This document shows, in pieces, positions 37,190-44,151 of a stretch of 64,000 nt of DNA; the first letter of the stretch is position 1, and each line of letters begins with the position of its first letter. A program made the position numbers and the translations under genes. Source of the DNA: Rhizomicrobium palustre (GTDB lineage Bacteria; Pseudomonadota; Alphaproteobacteria; Micropepsales; Micropepsaceae); NCBI RefSeq assembly GCF_011761565.1, contig NZ_JAASRM010000001.1:1860139-1924138 (forward strand), read 5' to 3'. Under the pieces are notes generated by a model. The model ran no database searches, was not told the origin of the DNA, and was given only the letters and a program-made list of their open reading frames with translations.

Positions 37190-37213
37190 CCACCGCCACG
37201 TTTCGAGCGGTGG
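37190..37213 (+). terminator. small hairpin after XRE gene
   Basis: Seven-bp stem CCACCGC (37190-37196) / GCGGTGG (37207-37213) with a 10-nt loop, followed by only three T. A weak terminator or processing hairpin candidate. Confidence 0.35.
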
Positions 37214-37235
37214 TTTCGCAAAAGGATCCTTGGGA

Positions 37236-37637
37236 ATGGCCTATCTGATCGGCTTTGCCGCTTCGGCTCTCGCTTTTGTGATCGCCGACATGTTCTGGCT
37301 CGGCACCATGGTGGGGCGGCTTTATCGTCCGGCCCTCGGGGATCTCCTGCTTGAAGGGGTGAATCTGCCGCCGGCGATCATTTTCTACCTTCTTTACCCG
37401 GCAGGGCTTTTGCTTTTTGCTGTTCTGCCGGGGATGAAGGCGCAATCCCTTGCGCTCGCTGCATTTTATGGCGCGCTCTTCGGGCTGTTCACCTATGGCA
37501 CCTACGATCTTACCAACTTTGCCACGCTCAAGGGCTGGCCGCTTTCGATCACGCTGATCGACATGGCGTGGGGCACGGTGCTGGGCGGATTCGCGGCCCT
37601 GATTGGCACTGCGGCAGCGCTGCGCTGGGCCGCCTGA
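37236..37637 (+). CDS. DUF2177 family membrane protein
   Basis: Predicted 133-residue protein with four hydrophobic segments. The pattern IADMFWLGTMVGRLYRPALG, YPAGLLLFAVLPG, YGTYDLTNFATLKGWPL and DMAWGTVLGG matches DUF2177. ATG 37236 has AAAGGA about 9 nt upstream; TTG 37230 is less likely. Function unknown. It lies just outside the ECF sigma/ChrR genes, which run towards it on the other strand, and DUF2177 is sometimes seen near such stress loci; that link is weak here. Confidence 0.8.
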   Translation: MAYLIGFAASALAFVIADMFWLGTMVGRLYRPALGDLLLEGVNLPPAIIFYLLYPAGLLLFAVLPGMKAQSLALAAFYGALFGLFTYGTYDLTNFATLKGWPLSITLIDMAWGTVLGGFAALIGTAAALRWAA

Positions 37638-37653
37638 TCAGCCAAATTCTGGA

Positions 37654-38298
37654 TCAGAGCCGGACGAGGGGCGTCAGCAGCGCCCCCAGCCAGCCGGTCA
37701 GCCTCAAATGTCCTTCCATGGCCACCAGGCAAAGGCAGTCCGCGCCAGGATCGACTGTCGGCTGATGATTGATGCCGGAATCTCCGAAATCGAAATCGCC
37801 CGGGCCGAAATGGCCGCCGTCATGGGAAAAGCCGCCCTCAATCACGCAGGTTAGCTCGGTTCCCGCATGGGTATGGTGGCGCAGCTTTGCCCCCGGTGCG
37901 GATTTCAAGAGGAACACCCGCGCGGCGCTCGGCACCGGCAGATGAATCGGACGCATAGAAAGACCCGGCGCCACCATACGCCACTTCCCGGCATTGTACC
38001 GCCGTACGAAAGCTGGCAGGCCTGCCACTGGAAGAGAAGGTGGCGCTGCAATGGATGCGCGCGGCGGCGCAATGGTGTCGAGCTTCGCCGAAAGCGCGAC
38101 GAAAGCGCCTTCGCCCATGGGGGCGGGCGATAGGTCGGCAAACAAAGCTCCGCCCACTTCGGTGAACAGGGAGACGGCCTTTTGGCAATCGGCGCAAGCA
38201 GCCAGGTGAGTCGCCACAGCAATATGACGGCCAAGATCCAGCGTTCCGGCGGCATAGCCGGTGAGCAGGCTTTCATCGGGATGATGTTCGATGCTCAT
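37654..38298 (-). CDS. chrR: ChrR-type zinc anti-sigma factor
   Basis: Predicted 214-residue anti-sigma factor. The N-terminal zinc anti-sigma (ZAS) domain has ligands His6 and the motif His31-xxx-Cys35-xx-Cys38 (THLAACADC). The C-terminal half (about 115-200) is a cupin with LRHHTHAGTELTCVIEG and FGPGDFDFGDSGINH, which binds a second metal in ChrR. In Rhodobacter, ChrR holds the sigma factor RpoE until singlet oxygen or related stress frees it. The start overlaps the sigma stop by 4 nt (ATGA), as in that system. Confidence 0.92.
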   Translation of the reverse strand: MSIEHHPDESLLTGYAAGTLDLGRHIAVATHLAACADCQKAVSLFTEVGGALFADLSPAPMGEGAFVALSAKLDTIAPPRASIAAPPSLPVAGLPAFVRRYNAGKWRMVAPGLSMRPIHLPVPSAARVFLLKSAPGAKLRHHTHAGTELTCVIEGGFSHDGGHFGPGDFDFGDSGINHQPTVDPGADCLCLVAMEGHLRLTGWLGALLTPLVRL

Positions 38299-38876
38299 GC
38301 GACTGAACCCAAACGCTTGCGCAGCCGCTCCATGGCGAGACGCAGCCGCGATTTCACCGTACCGAGGGGTAAACCCAGAAGAGCGGAGATTTCGCCATGC
38401 GCCCGCTCCTCAAAGAAGGAAAGCTCCACCACTTTGCGCTGATCCGTAGGCAATTCGCTTAAGGCGGCGCGAAGCTGGGCCTGCTGTTCCGACGTCATCA
38501 GGGTCTCATCTGCCAGGGCGCCGCCATCGACGCGAAACTCCGCTTCGACATCTTCCACTTCCTTGATGCCGCCGCGCTTTGCCCGCCGCGCAGCGTCGAT
38601 GCGCACATTGCGCGCGATGGTGAAAATCCAAGCCGCCGCGCCATGGCTCGTAGCATCGAAAAGCTCGGCTTTACGCCAAACCAACAGCATCACTTCCTGG
38701 GCCAGCTCCTCGGCTTCAGCGTCCTTCGCCGAGAGGCGCAGCATGTAGCTCTTCACCCTTGGGGCGAAATGACCGAACAGCCGCGCGAACGCTTCGCGGT
38801 CCCGGGTGGAGGCTACCGCCGCAATTGCTTCAGACCAGTCCGTCTCGCAGGCCTGGAGGTTCACGCTTTTCCCCAT
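38295..38876 (-). CDS. ECF-family RNA polymerase sigma factor (RpoE/ECF11-like)
   Basis: Predicted 193-residue sigma factor. Region 2 (about 20-95: FARLFGHFAPRVKSYMLRL, DAEELAQEV-like EELAQEVMLLVWRKA, AAAWIFTIARNVRIDAARR) and region 4 (about 125-185: LRAALSELPTDQRKVVELSF, THGEISALLGLPLGTVKSRL-like) are clear. Length and the downstream chrR gene identify it as the RpoE-like partner. I chose ATG 38876 over upstream starts (38936, 38972) because an upstream start would overlap the likely promoter (TGATCC on this strand at 38966-38971). It probably autoregulates and drives the divergent FAD oxidoreductase operon under singlet-oxygen-type stress. Confidence 0.9.
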   Translation of the reverse strand: MGKSVNLQACETDWSEAIAAVASTRDREAFARLFGHFAPRVKSYMLRLSAKDAEAEELAQEVMLLVWRKAELFDATSHGAAAWIFTIARNVRIDAARRAKRGGIKEVEDVEAEFRVDGGALADETLMTSEQQAQLRAALSELPTDQRKVVELSFFEERAHGEISALLGLPLGTVKSRLRLAMERLRKRLGSVA

Positions 38877-38963
38877 ACGGCGTCCACCAGCCGGAAACGG
38901 CAGGACACGCGCTGTGAGTTCGACTGCCGCAAGCATATCGCCTGTAACGGCGCGGTGCATCTT

Positions 38964-38980
38964 TTGGATCACTGATCCAA
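38964..38980. promoter_or_regulatory. palindromic TGATCC element, candidate divergent ECF promoter
   Basis: TTGGATCACTGATCCAA is a perfect 8-bp inverted repeat around one central base. It puts TGATCC, the -35 element recognised by RpoE of the ChrR-controlled type in Rhodobacter, on both strands: at 38973-38978 facing the oxidoreductase and at 38966-38971 facing the sigma gene. Eighteen nt downstream on the minus strand is TTACAG, a possible -10. The plus-strand -10 is less clear. Confidence 0.6.
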
Positions 38981-39030
38981 GCCCGCCAAATCCACGTTCT
39001 GGTCAGGGAATATCTAATGGGACGGTTGGG

Positions 39031-40353
39031 ATGGAGCGGCGCAGGATCGCTGTGGTGGGGTCGGGCATTTCGGGGCTGTCGGCAGCTTGGCTGCTCGCGG
39101 GTCGCCATCAGGTCACGCTCTATGAAAAGGGCGAGCGTCTCGGCGGCCACAGCAACACGGTGGAGGTGATGCTGGATGGCGCCCCCGTCGCGGTGGATAC
39201 CGGCTTTATTGTCTTCAACCGCAAAACCTATCCCAATCTCACTGCGCTCTTTGCCCATCTCGGGGTGCGGGCCGCAGATTCCGATATGTCCTTCGCCATC
39301 TCATTGGAGCGGGGGCGCACCGAATATCATTGCGGCGGGCTTGCTGGAATTTTCGCCCAGAAGCGCAATCTTTTCTCGCCGCGCCATTGGCGCATGGTGG
39401 CCGATATTGTCCGCTTCCAGCGCGAGGTACGTGCAGATATGACCCGCCCTGGATCTTCCTCGCTCTCCTTGCAGGAATATTTCGATAGGGGCGGTTATGG
39501 TCCCGCCTTCCGGGAAGATCATCTTCTGCCTATGGCGAGCGCGATCTGGTCTTCGGCCCATGCCGACACGCTGGGGCTACCGGTCGAGGCATTGGTGCAG
39601 TTCTTCGACAATCACGGTCTTCTCACCCTTGAAAAGACGGTGAAATGGGAAACCGTTCTAGGTGGATCGAAGAACTACGTGAAATCCCTGGCCCAGGGCT
39701 TCGAGATCAAGCTTGATCGCCCGGTAGCTGCCATTCGCCGGCAGAAGGATGGTGTGGTGATCGAGGATGGTGCGGGCGGATCGGAGCGCTTCGACGATGT
39801 GGTGATTGCCGCCCACGCGGATCAGGCGCTGAAGATGCTCGTGGATGCGGATGCAGCGGAACACGAAACCCTCGGCGCATTCCGTTACAGCCGCAATCTT
39901 GCGGTGCTGCATCGCGATGAGAGTTTTATGCCGAGGAAGCGCAATGTTTGGTCAAGCTGGAACTTTGTCGGCCGCCGCGGTGCGCCGCAGGATCGCGTGG
40001 CTGTGACCTATTGGATGAACCGTTTGCAGCCGCTCGCCACGAAGCGCGATCTCTTTGTTACGCTCAACCCGGAGCACACGCCGCGCCATGGCACGCTGCT
40101 CCACAGCGAGGTCTATCATCATCCGATTTTCAACAGCCAGACCGCCGCCGCGCAGAAGAAGCTCTGGTCCCTGCAGGGGCGCCGTAACACCTGGTTTGCA
40201 GGCGCTTATTTCGGCGCTGGCTTTCATGAGGATGGTCTTCAGGCTGGTCTTGCCGTCGCCGAGCAATTGGGCGGGGTGCGCCGTCCATGGAATGTGATGA
40301 ACGAATCCGGCCGCATCCATGTCGGAGAGCCTGTCATGGCCAGCCTCGCATGA
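39031..40353 (+). CDS. FAD/NAD(P)-binding oxidoreductase (amine-oxidase-like, COG2907 type)
   Basis: Predicted 440-residue flavoprotein. The N-terminal dinucleotide-binding motif is IAVVGSGISGLSAAWLLAG, followed by YEKGERLGGHSNTVEV and DTGFIVFNRKTYPNL. ATG 39031 is chosen because the longer frame starting upstream would cover the promoter. The gene pair with DUF1365 is common next to ECF sigma/ChrR genes in alphaproteobacteria, where it is part of the singlet-oxygen response and of cyclopropane or furan fatty acid formation. No cyclopropane synthase gene follows here. The reaction is not established. Confidence 0.85.
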   Translation: MERRRIAVVGSGISGLSAAWLLAGRHQVTLYEKGERLGGHSNTVEVMLDGAPVAVDTGFIVFNRKTYPNLTALFAHLGVRAADSDMSFAISLERGRTEYHCGGLAGIFAQKRNLFSPRHWRMVADIVRFQREVRADMTRPGSSSLSLQEYFDRGGYGPAFREDHLLPMASAIWSSAHADTLGLPVEALVQFFDNHGLLTLEKTVKWETVLGGSKNYVKSLAQGFEIKLDRPVAAIRRQKDGVVIEDGAGGSERFDDVVIAAHADQALKMLVDADAAEHETLGAFRYSRNLAVLHRDESFMPRKRNVWSSWNFVGRRGAPQDRVAVTYWMNRLQPLATKRDLFVTLNPEHTPRHGTLLHSEVYHHPIFNSQTAAAQKKLWSLQGRRNTWFAGAYFGAGFHEDGLQAGLAVAEQLGGVRRPWNVMNESGRIHVGEPVMASLA

Positions 40354-41096
40354 CCCCGGCACTCTATGCGGGCACGGTGATGCATCGCCGCTATAAGCAG
40401 CGCCATCACGCCTTTCGCTACCGCGTTTTCTGGGGGTTGTTCGATCTCGATGAGATGGGCGCGCAAGGCTTGCGGCTCTTCTCCTATAATAGGCCCAATC
40501 TCTTTTCGCTCTATGACCGCGATCATGGCGATGGCAGCGATACGCCCTTGCGTCGTCAAGTGGATGTCCTGCTCGCCCGCCATGGTCTCGATCTGAGGGA
40601 TGGCAAAGTCTTCCTTTTGGCCATGCCGCGTACGCTGGGCTACAGCTTCAATCCCTTAAGCCTCTATTTTTGCCACGACGCGGGCAGTGCGCTGAAGGCG
40701 GTGATCTATCAGGTCCACAACACCTTCGGCGGGCGGCACCATTATGTGCAGATGCTCGACCACGCGGCCCCGCAGATCCGGTTTTCCTGCGCCAAGAATT
40801 TCTATGTCTCGCCATTTCTGGAGATGGACCTTGCCTATCGGTTCCGGCTTACCTTGCCGGGCGAGCGTGTCGCCGTGGCCATTCAGGCTTCTGAGGCTGG
40901 GCGGGCTGTTCTGGATGCCGCCCTGACGGCAGAGCGGCGCCCCTTTACGGATTGGGCGCTCTTCAAGCTCGCGCTCTCTATCCCCGCGGTCACGTTGAAA
41001 GTGATCGCAGCGATCCATTGGGAGGCGGTGCGGTTGCGGATCAAAGGCATCGCACCGAATTTCCCTGAGGTTTCGAAGAGCGTTCTAAGAAAATAG
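40350..41096 (+). CDS. DUF1365 family protein
   Basis: Predicted 248-residue protein that starts with TPALYAGTVMHRRYKQRHHAFRYRVFWGLFDLDEM, the standard start of DUF1365, and contains LAMPRTLGYSFNPLSLYFCHD and VIYQVHNTFGGRHHYV. ATG 40350 overlaps the oxidoreductase stop by 4 nt (ATGA), so the pair is translationally coupled. Function unknown; family members are linked to membrane-lipid changes with the partner oxidoreductase. There is no signal peptide. The 163-bp gap after it (41097-41259) is AT-rich, with no clear stem-loop. Confidence 0.85.
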   Translation: MTPALYAGTVMHRRYKQRHHAFRYRVFWGLFDLDEMGAQGLRLFSYNRPNLFSLYDRDHGDGSDTPLRRQVDVLLARHGLDLRDGKVFLLAMPRTLGYSFNPLSLYFCHDAGSALKAVIYQVHNTFGGRHHYVQMLDHAAPQIRFSCAKNFYVSPFLEMDLAYRFRLTLPGERVAVAIQASEAGRAVLDAALTAERRPFTDWALFKLALSIPAVTLKVIAAIHWEAVRLRIKGIAPNFPEVSKSVLRK

Positions 41097-41259
41097 CTAT
41101 TCCGTAAGAACGAAATTGCTACTTTTTTATGCGTGCCTAATTTGTTCTCAATGCGGTTGAGGATTTCGAATAATAGCCGTAAACTCAACGCCAACTGGGG
41201 ATGGAGTTATTTCACAGCTCAGTGGTTGTACTCAGATTTCCTCGCCGATTAGCGGAGAT

Positions 41260-41529
41260 ATGATGCGTAAAGTGGTTCTCGCGGGAGTTTTGCTATTCGG
41301 GCTTGCTGCGCCAGCCCTAGCTGACGGGGTCGATCCCCAAGCCGCAGCGGACGAAGCGCATTTGAACGAGGTGGTGTGCAAAAAGCAGCCGCCGCCGGTT
41401 GGTTCACGCATTGGCGAGAAGACGGTATGTCTCACCAATCGCGAATGGCAGGCCAAGTGGGCCGCCGCCAAACGTGATTCCCAGGCGATGCAGAGCAGTA
41501 CGATAGGGGCTGGCGGCGCGGGCAAATAA
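41260..41529 (+). CDS. small exported protein, first of a tandem pair
   Basis: Predicted 89-residue protein with a signal peptide of about 22 residues (MMRKVVLAGVLLFGLAAPALA). The mature part has two cysteines in the pattern VVCKKQPPPVGSRIGEKTVC followed by LTNREWQ. The next gene codes for the same layout, so this is a small protein family; I do not recognise a named function. The two cysteines suggest a disulfide in the periplasm. Start may be the Met at 41260 or 41263. Confidence 0.75.
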   Translation: MMRKVVLAGVLLFGLAAPALADGVDPQAAADEAHLNEVVCKKQPPPVGSRIGEKTVCLTNREWQAKWAAAKRDSQAMQSSTIGAGGAGK

Positions 41530-41563
41530 CCCATCCTGCCGGCTTGGCTGAAAGGGGGTAAGT

Positions 41564-41842
41564 ATGCGCTTGTTGATTTGTATGGGAGTCTTCGCGGCCG
41601 CCATTGCCGGTCCGGTGATGGCAGAGGAGAATGTCCAGCAGCCGTCCGAGATGTCTACGACCAGCGAGGCTTGGCTGAATCAGACGGTTTGCAAGCGACG
41701 ACCGCCGCCGACCGGCTCACGCATTGGCGGCGAGAAAGTCTGTATGACCAATCGCCAGTGGCAATTCATGTGGTCAGAGGCGCGGCATGGGGTGGATCGT
41801 ATGCAGAACAAGCCCATATCCAAGGGCGGCAGTGGCAGCTGA
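41564..41842 (+). CDS. small exported protein, second of a tandem pair
   Basis: Predicted 92-residue paralogue of the preceding gene. A signal peptide of about 20 residues (MRLLICMGVFAAAIAGPVMA) precedes a mature part with TVCKRRPPPTGSRIGGEKVC and MTNRQWQ, so both cysteines and the PPPxGSRIG core are kept. The gap from the first gene is 34 nt. Its 3' end is 6 nt from the convergent bacteriohemerythrin stop. Function unknown. Confidence 0.75.
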   Translation: MRLLICMGVFAAAIAGPVMAEENVQQPSEMSTTSEAWLNQTVCKRRPPPTGSRIGGEKVCMTNRQWQFMWSEARHGVDRMQNKPISKGGSGS

Positions 41843-41848
41843 TCCTTT

Positions 41849-42256
41849 TTAACGCAAGCCCTTTGTGCGCAGGAACTCGCCGTAATCCCGGTCGAACGTC
41901 AGAATGTGCCGCGTCAACCATTCCTTGAGGAAGGTGCTGAGCGCGTTCATAGCCTCTTCATCGGGATCGGCAAGCAGCTTGCTCTGCAAGGCGAACACCT
42001 CGCGGCGAAGCTGCTTATGGGCATTGCGGTGAGCCTCTTTCTGAGGATAGGCCCAATCGTCGAAATACATTTCCTCGTGCCGGAAATGTTGAATGGTATG
42101 CTCCATCAGCCGGTAGCACAAAGATTCCAGCCGGTAATGATCGCCTGCTTCCAACGCCTCATGGAGCTGGTTGAGGATCGCGATCAGTTCCAGATGCTCT
42201 TTGTCGAACAGCTCTACGCCCATGCTGTAGTGCTCCGACCAATCGATAAGGGCCAT
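41849..42256 (-). CDS. bacteriohemerythrin
   Basis: Predicted 135-residue four-helix di-iron protein. All seven canonical iron ligands are present: His21, His57, Glu61, His76, His80, His117 and Asp122 (FDKEH, HFRHEEM, HRNAH, HILTFD). Length is that of a stand-alone oxygen carrier or sensor. It follows the second hemerythrin gene after one nt, so the two are co-transcribed. Roles in oxygen storage or micro-aerobic growth are known for the family; which applies here is not shown. Confidence 0.92.
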   Translation of the reverse strand: MALIDWSEHYSMGVELFDKEHLELIAILNQLHEALEAGDHYRLESLCYRLMEHTIQHFRHEEMYFDDWAYPQKEAHRNAHKQLRREVFALQSKLLADPDEEAMNALSTFLKEWLTRHILTFDRDYGEFLRTKGLR

Positions 42257-42257
42257 G

Positions 42258-42683
42258 TCAGCGCACTCCTTTATTCATGAGGTAGGTGCCATAGGCTTGG
42301 TCTTCGATCAGGATGTGATCGAACCACCAGCTCTTCAGGAATTTCAGCATCTCTTCCGTGGCCCTCAGGCCGTGAAAGCCGGAGCCATTGCTCGAGGTGA
42401 TGGCATGGCGAAAGCCGCACATTTTTCCATACAGCGCGGCATGGCTGGCGCAATGAGGTTTGGCCGCGGGATAGGACCAGTCGTCGAAATACATTTCCTC
42501 ATGGCGAAAATGCATCGCGGTATAATCGATCAGGTGATCGACCTCTCGCAACAGATCGGCCTGGCCGCACCCCGCCTGAAGCGCCTCATGCAGCCGGTTG
42601 ATGACTGCGATCAACTTTTTGTGCTCATCGTCGAAAATGGCGATGCCGACCTTCAGGGCGGTGTTCCATTCCATGTAAGCCAT
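42258..42683 (-). CDS. bacteriohemerythrin
   Basis: Predicted 141-residue paralogue of the downstream gene, sharing the block HFRHEEMYFDDW. The ligands His21, His58, Glu62, His77, His81, His123 and Asp128 are all present, with six extra residues between helices 3 and 4. As the first gene of the pair it lies next to a 199-bp gap (42684-42882) that should hold its promoter as well as that of the divergent epimerase gene. Confidence 0.92.
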   Translation of the reverse strand: MAYMEWNTALKVGIAIFDDEHKKLIAVINRLHEALQAGCGQADLLREVDHLIDYTAMHFRHEEMYFDDWSYPAAKPHCASHAALYGKMCGFRHAITSSNGSGFHGLRATEEMLKFLKSWWFDHILIEDQAYGTYLMNKGVR

Positions 42684-42846
42684 TCGGACACCCCCTTTTG
42701 GCGTAGCGCTTCCCCCATAGGTAGGGTATCCCGGCTGGGGTACCTCTCCGGGCGCGACAAGGTGTCCGTTTGGGAAGTGGGTTGTCGCAGGGTGAGCGCA
42801 AATTGACCCGGCCTAGGCGCTTGACTTGCACAACGCGTCCGCAGAC

Positions 42847-42860
42847 TGTAAGCGCTGTCA
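42847..42860. promoter_or_regulatory. LacI-type operator candidate before epimerase/GH94 operon
   Basis: TGTAAGCGCTGTCA is an imperfect palindrome centred on AGCGCT, the CG-centred form typical of LacI-family operators. It lies 23 nt before the epimerase ATG, close after a TTGACT hexamer at 42821 that could be a -35 box. The 11-mer AAGCGCTGTCA (42850-42860) recurs upstream of the SSS symporter at 52305. Confidence 0.5.
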
Positions 42861-42882
42861 AGAGTTCAGGGAAAGCGACGAC

Positions 42883-44151
42883 ATGGAAGCGGCCGAGGCC
42901 GACTTTCGTCCGCCAGAGGCACAAAGCTGGGCGGGCCGGATCAAGGGCGAACTGGCAGGAAACATCCTGCCTTTCTGGCCCCGCTATGTCTTGGACCGGG
43001 AAGGCGGCGGCTTTTTCGGTGAGGTCGGGCCTGACCTCTCCATCCGCAAACAGGCGCCGCGCGCTTCCGTCCTGAACACCCGTCTTTTGTGGACCTATGC
43101 CACGGCGGCGCGCGAAATTTCCCCCGAATGGCGGCCTATCGCCGATTGGGCGTTCGAATATGTTCGTAAGAACTTCTGGGACCCGCAGCATGGTGGCCTC
43201 TTCTGGCAGCTGGATGGTAAGGGGGCGCCGCTAGACCCGCGCAAGCAGACCTATGCCCAAGCCTTCGGGATTTACGCGCTGGCCGAATATCACCGCCTCA
43301 CAGGCGATGCTGCCCCGCTTGAGCTTGCCAAGCGGCTCTACCTTTTGATCGAACAACACGCTTTTGATCCTGAATTCGGCGGCTATATCGAAGCGCGCGG
43401 CCGCGCTTTCGAGCCCCTGGCCGATATGCGGCTCTCGGAGAAGGATCTCAACAGCCCCAAATCCATGAACACGCATCTGCATGTTCTGGAGGGCTACACC
43501 AATCTTTTGCGCGTCTGGCCAGATCCAGGGCTGAAGGAAAAGCAGAAGGCCCTGATCACGGTGATGCTTGACCGCATCGCCGATGCGGAAACCGGCCATT
43601 TTAAGCTCTTCTTTGATGAGCGTTGGGCCTCGCTCAACGATCACGTCTCCTTTGGTCATGACATCGAAGGTAGCTGGCTCTTGTGGGAAGCCGCTGAAGT
43701 GCTCGGCGATGCAGCTCTGATCGAACGGGTCCGCATTGTTGCGATTAAAATGGCGCGCGTGGCATTGGCTGAAGGTCTCGATGCCGATGGCTCCATGCTC
43801 TTCGATGCCGATACAACCGGCCGCCTTCTCGATGTGAAGAAACATTGGTGGGTGCAGGCCGAGGCGGTGGTGGGCTTCTACAACGCCTATCAATTGACCG
43901 GTGAAGAGGCGTTCCGCGCAGCGTCCTTCAAAGCCTGGGAATTCATCGAACATCATGTCGTGGATCGCGTGCATGGAGAATGGCACGCCAAGCTCAGCCG
44001 CGAGGGTGTCGCCCTCACGGAGGCCGAAGATCCCGATTCCGTATTAGCCGGCCCGTGGAAATGCCCCTATCACAACGCACGGGTCTGCTACGAAATGCTC
44101 AATCGCCTAATGCCCAATATCCTGGGGAGGAGTGAAAACAAAACGCCATGA
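42883..44151 (+). CDS. AGE-family sugar epimerase/isomerase
   Basis: Predicted 422-residue member of the N-acylglucosamine 2-epimerase family, an alpha/alpha barrel. Segments RLLWTYATAAREI, GGLFWQLDGKGAPLDPRKQTYAQAFGIYALAEYH, NSPKSMNTHLHVLEGYTNLLRVW, FGHDIEGSWLLWEA and KHWWVQAEAVVGFYNAY carry the conserved His and Arg residues of the active site. It may be a cellobiose 2-epimerase or a mannose isomerase; overlap by 4 nt with a GH94 phosphorylase gene favours a beta-disaccharide substrate. ATG 42883 has AGGGA upstream; the longer TTG frame from 42826 would cover the operator-like site. Confidence 0.82.
   Translation: MEAAEADFRPPEAQSWAGRIKGELAGNILPFWPRYVLDREGGGFFGEVGPDLSIRKQAPRASVLNTRLLWTYATAAREISPEWRPIADWAFEYVRKNFWDPQHGGLFWQLDGKGAPLDPRKQTYAQAFGIYALAEYHRLTGDAAPLELAKRLYLLIEQHAFDPEFGGYIEARGRAFEPLADMRLSEKDLNSPKSMNTHLHVLEGYTNLLRVWPDPGLKEKQKALITVMLDRIADAETGHFKLFFDERWASLNDHVSFGHDIEGSWLLWEAAEVLGDAALIERVRIVAIKMARVALAEGLDADGSMLFDADTTGRLLDVKKHWWVQAEAVVGFYNAYQLTGEEAFRAASFKAWEFIEHHVVDRVHGEWHAKLSREGVALTEAEDPDSVLAGPWKCPYHNARVCYEMLNRLMPNILGRSENKTP

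Noticed and set aside
38806..39030. Upstream extension of the oxidoreductase frame
   Set aside because: Would cover the TGATCC promoter element and part of the sigma gene; the flavin motif starts right after 39031.
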